DNA of 64,000 nucleotides, from assembly GCA_014155875.1 (NCBI GenBank), contig JACEFZ010028315.1, positions 123,501-187,500 of the forward strand, in the 5' to 3' direction. Under the pieces are notes generated by a model. It was given only the letters and a program-made list of their open reading frames with translations, made no database searches and was not told where the DNA came from. The first letter of the stretch is position 1, and each line of letters starts with the position of its first letter. The stretch comes from Cepaea nemoralis (Eukaryota; Mollusca; Gastropoda; Stylommatophora; Helicidae). Positions 35,831 through 45,990 of the stretch are shown here, in pieces. The position numbers were made by a program, and so were the translations under genes.

Positions 35831-36075
35831 AAAAAACCTTAAAGACGAGGCAGTAAGGAAAAATTATGAGAAAGAACTAACTTTGTAAAATTACCTGTAG
35901 AAGACAAACAGAGGAAGAAGAATGGGAGATGTTCAAATCAAGCATTTTTAATACTGCAAAAATAACATGTGGAATCTCGAAAAAACGCAAAACACGGATA
36001 TAGAAAATAACAGGTTTGTGGAACGCTGAGGTAAAGAAAGAGGTAAAAGACAAAAAGGAAAAATATAAAAAGTAG

Positions 36076-37947
36076 TTGAAGAGCAAACAGGAATGTGATT
36101 ACATAGAATGTAGAATAACGAGAAGACATGTGAATAGAATATTAAAGAGGGAAAAACAAAAAGACTGGGAAGAGTATGGAGAAACCCTAAATAAAAACTA
36201 CAATGAGGCAACTAGAAACTTGTACAAAAAGATAAGTGCAATGCGAACCAGAGGAGAACCCTTTGACCCAAATGAAATAGTTAACAGCGACCCAATAAGT
36301 GAACAAAAACAAATCCCAATAAGATGGAAGCAGTATTTCAAACAACTTCTCAACATGCCATCAGATGTCACAGGACTTCAAGAAACCTTAACAGATGCCA
36401 CTGAAGAACTAGAAACAGACATACCAAAAGAAGAAATTATAGAAGCCATCAGATTAACACCATTGAACAAATCACCGGGACAAGATGAAATACCAAATGA
36501 ACTATTTAAAGCAGCAAGAGAAGTAGGAACAGCATGGCTACATAGACCATTCAGCCATATTTGGGTAGAACAACAGACACCACGAGACTGGGGAGCCGCC
36601 ATAATTATCCCAATTTGGAAAAACAAAGGCAGCAAAAGATATTGCACACAATACAGAGGCATTTCACTGTTGAGTCATACTGGGAAAATATTTTGCAAAA
36701 TTCTTGAGAAAAGATTACGAACTACTCTAGAACCCCAGCTAAGCGAAACACAACTTGGATTTAGGAAAAACAAAGGATGTACAGATGCCATTTTTGCTCT
36801 TAGACAACTTATAGAAAAATCAATCGAATTCAATGAAACACTCTACTTAGCCTTTGTCGACCAAGAAAAGGCATTTGATAGAGTAGATAGAAACAAGCTG
36901 TGGGAAATCCTTAAACAATATGGTGTGAGTACACATCTAACAAACCTATGTAGAAGCTTATATAACAACAGTGAATGCATAGTGAGAGCAACTGGAGGAC
37001 ACTCAGAACCCTTCACCATAAGATCTGGAGTACGACAAGGTTGTGTCCTGTCCCCTCTCTTGTTCATAACATATATAGACAACATATGTAAAGAAACCAG
37101 CCAAACAGAGACCGCAAGAATACCGCATGACGAGAACACAGAAGAAGAACCATCTGCATATCTAACCATTAGAGAACTCCTGTTTGCGGACGACCAAGCA
37201 CTAATAGCAAAATCAGAAGCTGAATTACAAGACCACATGAATAGTCTAAACGAAATGTGTAGGGAACATAACATGAAAATTAGCACAAGCAAAACAGAGG
37301 TAATGACTATAACTAAAGAAGAAAAAACAACAACAATTCACCTAAACGAACATCCCTTGAAACAAGTAAAGAGTTTCAAGTACCTAGGAAGTATAATATC
37401 ATCAAATGGCAGATCAGAAGACGAGATCGAAAATAGATGCAATAAGGCAAACCAATTCATTGGACAAATGGCACCAATACTAAAGAACAAACATGTATCT
37501 ATAACTACTAAGAAAGCACTTCACAACACAATCTTCCTACCAACTCTATGCTACCAATGCCAAACCTGGACTATGACAGAAAAAGAGAAAAGAAGAATCA
37601 CAACAATAGAAATGAGATTCCTGAGAAGAATACTCAACGTATCAAGAAGAGATAAGATCAGAAATGAAGAAATCAGGACTAAAGTGGGGGTTATAGCAGG
37701 ACTAGATTTTATTAGAAAGCAGCAAGTCAAATGGTTTGGCCATGCAAGTAGGTTACCATTCAACAGCATACCGCAACAAGCAATGATATACAGACCAGAT
37801 GGAAACAGAGGAAGAGGCCGACCACGTAAACGTTGGACGGAGGGAATAGCAGAGTCCATGGGAATATCGATACATGAAGCCCATAATCGGGCACTCTCAC
37901 GATGTTTATACTTCACCTCGACACCGCAAGGTACAAGAGGAACATGA
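36076..37947 (+). CDS. RTE-type LINE reverse transcriptase, 623-codon open frame
   Basis: Fully open RT frame. In order: a basic linker; NKSPGQDEIPNELFKA; AAIIIPIWKNKGSK...YRGISLLSHTGKIFCKILEKRL; GFRKNKGCTDAIFALRQL; motif A AFVDQEKAFDRVDR; motif B-like SGVRQGCVLSPLLF; motif C LLFADDQALIA; FKYLGSIISSNG; the thumb KALHNTIFLPTLCYQCQTW; and a C-terminal FGHASRLP..RGRGRPRKRWTEGI. The catalytic Asp residues are intact. The upstream endonuclease (35049-35830) belongs to the same element but has stops. The frame would start within the linker, so the open piece is probably a lucky survivor of a dead copy. It ends at a stop followed by an ATGATGAGATGAGATGATG tail (37945-37975). Confidence 0.9.
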   Translation: MKSKQECDYIECRITRRHVNRILKREKQKDWEEYGETLNKNYNEATRNLYKKISAMRTRGEPFDPNEIVNSDPISEQKQIPIRWKQYFKQLLNMPSDVTGLQETLTDATEELETDIPKEEIIEAIRLTPLNKSPGQDEIPNELFKAAREVGTAWLHRPFSHIWVEQQTPRDWGAAIIIPIWKNKGSKRYCTQYRGISLLSHTGKIFCKILEKRLRTTLEPQLSETQLGFRKNKGCTDAIFALRQLIEKSIEFNETLYLAFVDQEKAFDRVDRNKLWEILKQYGVSTHLTNLCRSLYNNSECIVRATGGHSEPFTIRSGVRQGCVLSPLLFITYIDNICKETSQTETARIPHDENTEEEPSAYLTIRELLFADDQALIAKSEAELQDHMNSLNEMCREHNMKISTSKTEVMTITKEEKTTTIHLNEHPLKQVKSFKYLGSIISSNGRSEDEIENRCNKANQFIGQMAPILKNKHVSITTKKALHNTIFLPTLCYQCQTWTMTEKEKRRITTIEMRFLRRILNVSRRDKIRNEEIRTKVGVIAGLDFIRKQQVKWFGHASRLPFNSIPQQAMIYRPDGNRGRGRPRKRWTEGIAESMGISIHEAHNRALSRCLYFTSTPQGTRGT

Positions 37948-38249
37948 TGAGATGAGATGATGATGAGATTCTTTCTTTTCACCTGGCAAAAAAGACTACT
38001 ATTACGATAGCGATTCTTGTTGTAATCAATAAATGTAATATTCTGTACTGCTTACCAGCTTTTCAAATATTAACAATTCAAATAAACGAAAGAACACTTC
38101 AACACGCTTTTCTTTATATTATCATCATAGTGCTAACATCTATGTTTATACAAACTTGTAGATCAATCCGGACTCCACGGGACATATGGGCAATATCACT
38201 CCCCCCGATTTTACTTCCCGGGGCATTTCATGATGTTTGATTTCTGCTG
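37945..38249. other. LINE tail and AT-rich flank
   Basis: The (ATG)n-like tail ends at about 37972. The rest has no frame. On the minus strand a purine run (CGGGGGGAG) is followed by TGATATTGCCC, which could be a polypurine tract next to a degraded LTR; this is only a suggestion. Confidence 0.45.
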
Positions 38250-38460
38250 TCCAGAGTATAGTGATGATGAGAAATGTGTAATCCAATGTAAGACCAAAGA
38301 TAATGAGGAAGAGAAATGTGTAATATAATGTTTGAATAAAGATAATGATGATGAGAAATGGGTAATCTGACATAGGACCCAAAATAATGATGATAAGGGG
38401 AAAGGAATCTAATGTAGAACCAAAGTTATCAAGACATCAGATTACAGAGGGGTTTGAAAT
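38250..38460 (+). repeat. Direct repeat, pair of 24765-24985
   Basis: Same ~200-bp block with internal ~40-bp units, 13.48 kb to the right of its partner and in the same orientation. Confidence 0.88.
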
Positions 38461-39035
38461 GGAACATTAAAGCTGACAGAGAACTGCATAAAGCTGAAAT
38501 GGAACTTCTCCAAAACAAACCAACAGAAGCCATACAAGAATCCATAGAGACACAGCAAGAGAAAAACCAACAAGAGACCGAGCCTCGAACGCAAGCTAAA
38601 ACCGCCAGCGGCCAGCCACGACGCCAGAGAAACTCAAAGAGAAACCATTAATCCGCCAGGCCTCTGAAGGAAGCTGAGATGAGTACCACGACGACGGCGC
38701 GGATGACACCCCGATTCCCCCATGTTTTACCGAGGAAGAAATCGCAGAGATGAACAGGGATCGTGAAAAAAGAAAAGAAGTACAAGAAACACAAGGGAAA
38801 ACCAATGCCCTGCCGTACCTTTAAAGAATACCTGGATTTAAACACGAATGACGTACACCCATGGGCATACTATAAAGACGACGGAGGAATCGTCCCATGG
38901 CTGACCACGGAGGAAGAGATCGAAAGGCAACAAAAACTCAAACTCGAAAGAGAACAAAGGCGCATAGGAGAAAATGAAAACATCGAAAAGCTTTTACGGG
39001 CTATACACAAAAAAGGAGGCAAAAAGACCAAATAA
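38454..39035 (+). CDS. Unrecognised charged coding-like stretch
   Basis: Three overlapping frames carry protein-like, highly charged sequence: 38454-38651 (AEMELLQNKPTEAIQESIET, Q/E-rich), about 38670-38822 in another frame (DEYHDDGADDTPIPPCFTEE, EIAEMNRDREKRKEV), and 38763-39035 (PCRTFKEYLDLNTNDV, WAYYKDDGGIVPWLTTEEEI, QQKLKLEREQRRIGEN). The second and third share a pattern Y-x-D-D-G-(x)n-P-(x)n-T-E-E-E-I followed by a basic helix. They look like an ancestral internal duplication or two halves of one frame split by a shift. I do not recognise the family. It might be an ORF1 or gag-like protein of an unidentified element. Confidence 0.4.
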
Positions 39036-39364
39036 AAAGTCCTTATAAGGATTGCAACCAGAAGAGCCAGAAACTGCCACTAACAAAAGAAACCACCAGG
39101 AGACGGGCACAAAGGACAGCCGCCACTAACCCCTAGATGACACAAACCAACATAACCAGTCCGAGATAGGACTCACTCGTAAAAGCGCACAAGACAAGAA
39201 TTAGGGTGAATGAACCCACAAAAACCAAGGACCTCAACAATAACTACAGCTGAAGAGGCAGGTTGAACGAGGTCTAATTTGGAATGTTTGTTTTGAAAAT
39301 TCGAACTGGAATTTCTGTCCACAGCTGGGAGCCAAGATGAATTTAAACAACATCCGTCTCATTG
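39036..39364. other. No gene recognised
   Basis: A/C-rich sequence continuing the composition of the stretch before it, probably its 3' flank. Confidence 0.4.
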
Positions 39365-39440
39365 TGGATTCGAACACACGGTCACTATTCGAGCAGGCAA
39401 TCTTGCTAGCTACTGCACTACTGGTCGCAGATCAATTTTA
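39365..39440 (-). repeat. tRNA-derived SINE head
   Basis: The minus strand has GTGCAGTAGCTAGCAAGATTGCC as A-box region and GTGTTCGAATCCACAATG as B-box region. It aligns with 831-903 and 50185-50270. Confidence 0.68.
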
Positions 39441-39504
39441 ATAAACAGCTTCGATGTGAACTCAAATATATCATTGCCGGGTCGGCAGGCAGGAGCCCAA
39501 CCTT

Positions 39505-40297
39505 ATATATTGTTAAAAAAAACGCAACATTTTTGGTGTTACTTTTATAAAAGATATTCGCTGATTGGACATCAGTCAACCTATCGACTGTATCCATCTG
39601 GTCATTAACTTCTCGTGGTTACCTGAATTGTACTCACCTCATGATTCGTGAGGTCATGAAAGAGGTCAAGGTGAAAACTACATTTTTGACAATAACTCGT
39701 CATAGGTTTATGATAATCCCTTGAAACATACTGAACACATAACTCTCAGATCTATTATTGAATGTCTATAAAAGATTGACGCTCCTCGAATAAATTCAGC
39801 TGAAAATTCAATGCGCAAGTATGACTCATCCCACCACAGAACAACGACTCATTATTATTGGATGTTTACAGGCTGAAAAGTCACAAAGTGTAATAGCCAG
39901 AAAATGTAATGTGATTAGATGCACCATTAATCGCCTTAGGCTCAGAAACTGGCTCAGCTTCAGACCGGCAGCGCAGTGGAAGACCCAGAATCACAACTGC
40001 TGCCGAAGACCGCTTCATACGATAGCGTCGCCTTAGGAATCGATTTGCACCTGCGTCCTCCACAGTCCAGTCAATGCCAGGAGCTCGTCGAATTTGAGAT
40101 CAAACGGCCAGGAACCGGCTGCATGACGCTAGTCTTTGGGTTAGAAGACCCTACAGAGGTCCCGTTCTTACGGACCGGTATCGCTAGAACCGACTGCAAT
40201 GGGCGAATCAGCATAGTCAATAAAATGTTGGTACAAGTTTGCAATTGAAACTGCAATAATGTTGCGTTTCTTGTTGTGAACATTATATAAAAATACT
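39505..40297 (+). mobile_element. Tc1-type element, internally deleted
   Basis: The ends are inverted: TTATATATTGTT + AAAAAAAACGCAACATTTTT on the left, and the complement of AATAATGTTGCGTTTCTTGT...ATTATATAA on the right. Between them only the N-terminal DNA-binding part of a Tc1-type transposase remains: RLIIIGCLQAEKSQSVIARK, then after a frameshift RSGRPRITTAAEDRF (the GRPR motif between the two helix-turn-helix units) and a second HTH (ARRIS..TARNRL..). The DDE domain is absent. A non-autonomous derivative that could only move by borrowed transposase. Confidence 0.82.
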
Positions 40298-40514
40298 GAA
40301 TCAATTTATTACAGCCTGTTATCCCCCACATAACTTAACTCTAGTTGGCCGTGTTGAAACACAGACACGAATCGTTGCAAAACTTTGCCAGAAAACTGCA
40401 TTAGAATGGAAATAATTACACATCATTTTCCGCAAGAGAAAATGGAATTACGTTTCAAAAACTAATTGCCACACTGTGTTCTCAAGCTTCGCAGTAAAAT
40501 TAATTACATGTTAT

Positions 40515-40515
<1 letters not shown>

Positions 40516-40555
<40 letters not shown>

Positions 40556-40579
40556 GTGTATGTATGTGTGTGTGTGTGT

Positions 40580-40611
<32 letters not shown>

Positions 40612-40612
40612 T
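40516..40612. repeat. (GT)n microsatellite
   Basis: Long GT run with a few CGT and ATGT interruptions. Confidence 0.97.
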
Positions 40613-40974
40613 TTAGACCACATTCTTGATTGCTTTTATTATTTGAGGCATGACAACTGCATAAACTGGCGTCAACGATTCGGATAAAACAGAATTCATC
40701 CGCCTACGTCTGTCATGTGATTTTTGGTAACAGTGTTTGCAAACAATCACAGTGTCTGTTTTGTTGAAAGTGATGACAATATTGCACTTCTGGCAAAACT
40801 CAGGGTGTTAGTCTCACCCGGCAGTCTTCTAAATGTAACACAGATGCAGGTGGTGATAGTAAACATGCTGGTGGGGGGAGGGGGGAGTGGGGTGGGGCGC
40901 CAGGGGTAGACCGACAGATATGCTGCTGGGTGGTCTGAGACGGTGACATAGGCAAATATCATCAACAAGTTTGA

Positions 40975-41258
40975 TTGGCTGGACTTAGATGTTAACTTCT
41001 CGTCCTTGACTTGGTGACTAAATTACAAGTACCTCAGAAATGGAAGGGGGTTCGCCTGATGGCGAGGGACACTGATAATAAGGAAAGCTAATCTACACAG
41101 AAAATTCAGTCCAGTGGTGCTAGAAATAGTAGCACCTATGTGGACTACGTTTGAGGTCAAAGCGAGTGAAAGCAAAAAATAAAAAAAAAATAAAAAAAAT
41201 CGAGGAACGAGATCTGTGGAGCAACATGAGCGCCTACGCCAGTTATAAGGGAACATGG

Positions 41259-41295
<37 letters not shown>

Positions 41296-41296
41296 A
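40975..41296 (+). mobile_element. LINE 3' end with (GAT)n tail
   Basis: The first 195 bases pair with 25546-25755. They lead through an A-rich run into GAACGAGATCTGTGGAGCAA and a pure (GAT)n tail at 41258-41296. Other LINE ends in this window end the same way. Confidence 0.7.
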
Positions 41297-41439
41297 ACAG
41301 GTGGTCCAATGGCAGTCACTACTGAAGGCTCGCGAAGTGAGAGGGCATCACATTTACACCCTTGGTACATTGGGAGAGGATGGCGTGGCTCAGAGGTATC
41401 ACGTCCGTCTCTGAATTAGTAATCATATGCCATGCTGAT

Positions 41440-41885
41440 ACGTCTTGGCGGTCATGGTACGCCATCTCACACGATCGCTGTGTCTCGGATCAGGCCTGCG
41501 TACTTGACAAAGTTTACGCCATGAGACCAAACATCCAGGTAATTATCTCTCTTCCCTTTGCTCTTTTGTCTATCATTGTTTCCAGCTGTCACTCAGTTTG
41601 CTAGTTTATGTTCCTCATAACCTGCCCAGAAAATCTTGCCTTACTACGTCTAATTTCTCTCAGCAATGTACGATTTTCATGTGTTTCTCGGAGCCTGTAT
41701 AATTCGTTTTCTTTCCCGTCCACAGTATTTATTGCACCTTCCTTGGAAATCACATAGCCATTGCTATTAGTTGTTTCTCAGCTTGTCTACGTACTGATAA
41801 TGACGCTCTTACATACAACAGTATAGGTAATGTGTATCACTTTACATCTTTCTCTTACTGCAGTTAACAGCTGGTTAATGGTGAG
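41440..41885 (-). pseudogene. RTE-type LINE 3' end (group A)
   Basis: On the minus strand, across shifts, it reads LLTAVRERCKV, ENELYRLRETHENRTLLREI and SKARFF, matching the better-preserved C-terminus at 59530-59925 (TNEDRKLIRDI..SQFFGHVMRRNDLENLVTTGKI). The end toward 41440 corresponds to the element's 3' end. 5'-truncated, no RT core. Confidence 0.7.
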
Positions 41886-41894
41886 TGACAGCTC

Positions 41895-42105
41895 AATGGC
41901 GAAGGATTTACGGATGCAGTTCGTAATCCCGCATACCGCGTTCGAAACACAATTGCGGGCGATTTGGCAGCAGACCGCCTTGCGTTGGTTTGTATAAAAA
42001 GGGTATGAGTGCCGGTTGTTCATAAGCAATGGCAAACTACTTAACGTAAACTTGCCAAGAAATCATAAACACCCAAAAAATGATGGGGTTGACTGTGACA
42101 GTAGT
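41895..42105 (+). repeat. SINE, type-A head plus core (first arm of an inverted fusion)
   Basis: The head has TGGCGAAGGATTTACGG and CGTTCGAAACAC; the core is CAATGGCAAACTACTTAACG...ACTTGCCAAGAAATCA. It stops at GACTGTGACAG and is followed at once by the reversed type-B SINE. Confidence 0.82.
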
Positions 42106-42250
42106 TTGCCATTGCTTTCTGAGCGACCGGCTCACATACCCCGTAAGTTACCAGCGCGGCGAGAACCGCGCAGGTTACGTTACTCACAAGAATATACGGG
42201 AGTACGGAGAAAGACGTAAACTTTAAGCCAGGGAGACCGGCCCCACGAAT
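42106..42250 (-). repeat. SINE, type-B head (second arm of an inverted fusion)
   Basis: On the minus strand: GGCCGGTCTCCCTGGCTTAAAG..TTTCTCCGTACTCCCG, a GTGAGCCGGTCGCTCAGAAAG junction and the start of the core CAATGGCAAACTA. The two cores face each other. Confidence 0.8.
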
Positions 42251-42578
42251 ATAGAGACACATATATACCAGGGTTTGTTATCACGTCTTCGACACTAGAG
42301 CTCATCGCCCCGCTAAGTGAGGTAAAGACTGGCGACCTATTTCTCCGTGTATTCAGGACTGCAACATGTGATGCTCTAACACTTCACAGACCGACGACAA
42401 GTTCATACCAAGGGACTTGTTTTATCTTCATTAACATTATCGGACTGACTATGTTCTCCTCTCACCTTCTTGAATCAGACTAGAGAACATACTTTCCGCT
42501 GTTATGCATTCTGCCGAAGACTACAATTTTTCGCACGCTGCAAGACCGCACGCCAATTCTAACAATGCTTCATCATAA
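42251..42578. other. No gene recognised
   Basis: Mixed-composition sequence to the left of the Helitron-like element; no frame stands out. Confidence 0.4.
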
Positions 42579-43225
42579 TCTTATATATAAAAGGCAATCT
42601 TCGTCTGTCTGTATGTCTGTCCTTTATGCGTTCGCGAACGGCCCATCCGATTGAGATGACATTTTCTACACGTCTTCCTTTCATTCCAGCGCAGCCAACT
42701 GTGATATTTTTTTAGTGTGAAATCGGCTGCTTACTTAATATTATTTAATTTTTCATTTTTCATTGTAATTTATATACAGCAAGGGGACTTAACACTAGAA
42801 AAGTTATTTCAAGGGGCATAACTTTTAATAACATTGCTGTATAACTTATAGTCATATTTTTGCACGGTTTTCAAAGATTTATAAACTCTTTGTCTATAGT
42901 TATGTACCGGCATATGAGTTATAATAAATAATGATACAATCTTTAAGGCATTTTCAAAGTTTTCATAAAAAATAATGCATAATGCATAACATTGTAACTC
43001 ATCTTTTTATGCTTACGAAGTTATCTACAGTCATGCAGGTGATTAGAAACGGTTTTCATTAGAAATAATGGATGGTGTGTGGAAGGACATTCTTTTAAGT
43101 TACTTTATTTTGTTGTATGAATTTAATGAGACGCTACCCGCCAGGAGCTGGGCGAAGCCACGCCGGGTCAGATAGATAGACAGACCCACCTTTTCGCTGC
43201 AGTTATCTACAGGCATATGCGTTAT

Positions 43226-44548
43226 AATCCTCCTCCTCCTCCTCCTCCTCCTACCCTCTTCCTCTTCCCCTCCCTCCCCTCCATCCTCCTCCTCCCTCTT
43301 TCTCCTCCTCCTCCCTCTTTCCTCCTCATTCCATCCATTCGTCCTCCTTCCTCCTTCCTCCTTCCTCCTTCCTCCTTCCTCCTCCCTTCCTCCTCCCTAC
43401 CTCCTCGAACCTCCGCCCTCCTCCTATCACTCCTCTTCCTTCCGCCTCCCTTCTCCTCCTACTCTCGCCTCATCCTCCCCTCATCATCTCCTATGTCCTC
43501 CCTCATCCCTCCTCCTCCCTCCCCTCCTCCCTTTTTTCTCCCTCCTCCTCCTCCTACCTCCTCCTACCTCTCCCCTTACTCCTCTCCCTCCTCCTCCCTC
43601 CTCCTCCCTCCCTCCTCCCTCCGCATCGCCTCCTCCTCTTCTCCTCCTCCCTTCCCTCCTCCTCTAACCTCCCCCCTCCCTCGTCCTCCTCCTCCCTCCA
43701 CATTCCCTCCTCCTCACGCTTCCATCCTCCTCCCTCCTCGATCCTCCCTCCTCCTCCCTCCGCCTCCTCCCTCCTCCTCCTCTCTCCCCCTCTTCCCCCC
43801 TCCTCCCTCCTCCTCCTCCATCTCCCTCCTTCTCCCTCCTCCTCCTCCCCCTCCTCCTCCTGCGTTCTTCTCCCCCCTCATCCTTCCACCTCCTCTCCTT
43901 CCTCCTCCCTCCTCCTCCCCACCTCCTCCCCACCTCCTCCCGCTTCCTCCTCCTCCCCTCCCTCCCCTCCCCTCCTCCCCCCCCTCCTCCTTCCTCCCTC
44001 CTCCTCCCTCTTCTCCTCCTCCCTCTTCCTCCTCCTCCCTTCTCCTCCCCTCCTTCTTGTTCTCCTCTTCCCTCCTCCTCCTCCTAATCACTCCTCCTCC
44101 CTCCTCCTCCTCCCTACTCTTCCCTTCTCCTCCTCTCTTCTTCCTCCTCCTCCCTCCTCCATCCTTCCCCTCCTCCTCCCCCCTCCTCCTCACCTCTTCC
44201 TCCCTCCTCCTCCTCCCTTCTCCCCTCCTCCTCCCTCCTCCTCCCTTATCCCCCTCCTCTCTCCTCCTCCTCCCTCCTCCTCCTCCCTCCTCCTCTTCTC
44301 TCCTCCTCCTCTCTCCTCCTCCTCCCTCTACCTCCTCCTCCTCCCTCCTCCTACCTTCTCCTCCTCTTAATCCCTCCTCCTCCCTCCTATTCCTCCCTAC
44401 TCCTACTCCTCCCTCCTCTTCCCTCCTCCTCCTCTCTCCGCCTATCTCTTCCTCCATCCTCCTCCTCCCTCCTCCACCTCCCTCCTCCACCTCCCTGTTC
44501 CTTCTCCCAGCTCCTACTCCTCCTTTTTCTTCTTCTTCTGCTGCTGCT
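43226..44548. repeat. (CCT)-rich polypyrimidine tract, 1.3 kb
   Basis: Almost pure C/T on the plus strand (CCTCCTCCTCCCTCCTCCTC and variants), A/G on the minus. It yields long meaningless P/S/L or E/G/R frames. Mirror-symmetric stretches of this kind can form triplex DNA. Confidence 0.97.
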
Positions 44549-44674
44549 GCCGCCGCTCCATTTACCCAAGTTAATTGTTGGGGAAGATGTAAAGACCTTT
44601 CAAGTGCTCTTTCTAATGCTTTTTGTAAGTTGGTCTTCGTTTATCTAGGTTGTTCTAACTGCAACCAATAAATG

Positions 44675-44676
44675 AT

Positions 44677-44717
<41 letters not shown>

Positions 44718-44930
44718 GGGAACGGGAACTTATATGACTACTTATATGAATTAAATGAGATGCTCCCCATCAGGGCTGGGCGAAGCCGGGCAGGGTCAGG
44801 CAGACAGATAGACAGACAGATAGACAGACAGACAGACAGATAGACAGTCGGGAACGGGAACTTATATGACTACTTATATGAATTAAATGAGATGCTCCTC
44901 ACCAAGAGCTGGGCGATGCCGGGCCGGGTC

Positions 44931-45011
<81 letters not shown>

Positions 45012-45015
45012 GTCG
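44675..45015. repeat. Three (CAGA)n blocks between Helitron 3' modules
   Basis: Pure or near-pure CAGA at 44680-44715, 44800-44847 and 44932-45012, the last about 20 units. Confidence 0.96.
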
Positions 45016-45166
45016 GTAACGGGAACGAGAACTTATATGACTACTATATGAATTAAATGAGATGCTTCCCACCAGGGACTGGGCGAAGCCGGGCCGGGTC
45101 AGCTAGTGGTTAATAAGTGACACCCACGTCTTGCATACACCGAAGGGAACTCATCTGAGTGATTAT

Positions 45167-45757
45167 TCATGTTGTCTGTTAGAATTTAACAAAGTCATTG
45201 CCAAGCTGTGATGGATTTCATGAAGGATGTATAATTCAGTGTAATGGTATTCTCAATAACAACGAACTGTGGTGTTATCGTTTTACTACCACTGTGGTGT
45301 TATCGTTTTACTTACATTGAGATGTTATCGTTTACTTCCACTGCGATGTTATCTTTTTACTTCCACAGTGGTGTTATCATTTTACTTCCAATACGGTGTT
45401 AAGGTTTTACTTCCACAATTGTTTTATCGTTTTACTGCCACTGTTATGTTATCGTTTTACGTCCACTGTGGTGTTATCGTTTTACTTCCACCGTGGTGTT
45501 ATCGTATTACTTCCACCGTGGTGTTATCGTTTTATTTCCATAGCGGTGTATTCAGTTCACAACTTCAAAGATGCCAACCACAATGACAACAACAGCAACA
45601 ACAAAAGCAACCATAGCAATGGCGACCACAAAGCAGCCACAGTAGCCGAAGTAATATATACTACAACAAATTGTTCATGTTGTCTGTTAGAATTTAACCT
45701 AGTCATTGCCGAGTTATGATGCATGTCATAAAGGTTGAATAATTCAGTGCCATGGAC
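45167..45757. repeat. 27-bp tandem repeat flanked by 80-bp direct repeats
   Basis: Unit GTGGTGTTATCGTTTTACTT + CCACTGT, about ten copies at 45268-45545, then CAA-rich sequence. A block beginning CATGTTGTCTGTTAGAATTT stands on each side (45167-45248 and 45677-45757) in the same orientation with modest divergence. The 105-residue frame across the array is a by-product of the 9-codon period. Confidence 0.88.
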
Positions 45758-45764
45758 AACGAAC

Positions 45765-45990
45765 ACGACTTCGAAGACGTTCACTAGGAAAACGACAACA
45801 GCAACGACAACAGCAACAATGACAACAATCAAAAATAAAAATAACGAAAAAGAAAATAGCAACGACATCAAAAACTATGTGAACAATAATACCATTCCTG
45901 TTCTCTGGTCTCACATATACTTAACAGGTTAATATGTCTCATTTCATTCTCAATATGCGTTTAATAATAGAGAAGTGCAGAGAATTTAAT
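45765..45990. repeat. CAACAACGACAACAG-rich low-complexity stretch
   Basis: Short imperfect trinucleotide runs; no coding evidence. Confidence 0.7.

Larger units (their letters stand above)
42579..45106 (+). mobile_element. Helitron-like non-autonomous element with tandem 3' ends
   Basis: It starts A|TCTTATATATAAAAGGCAATC and ends GGGTCAGCTAG|T, which satisfies the Helitron rule (5' TC, 3' CTRR, inserted between A and T). The 3' end carries the GC-rich GGGCGAAGCCGGGC motif that can fold on itself. That terminal module (TTAAATGAGATGCT..GGCGAAGCCGGG..GGGTCAG) occurs four times, at about 43120-43175, 44750-44800, 44880-44935 and 45050-45106. The copies are separated by a 1.3-kb pyrimidine tract and CAGA runs. 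No Rep or helicase frame is present. Confidence 0.72.

Noticed and set aside
43217..44671. 484-codon proline/serine/leucine-rich frame
   Set aside because: Product of the CCT-rich tract; the opposite strand gives an equally long E/G/R-rich frame.
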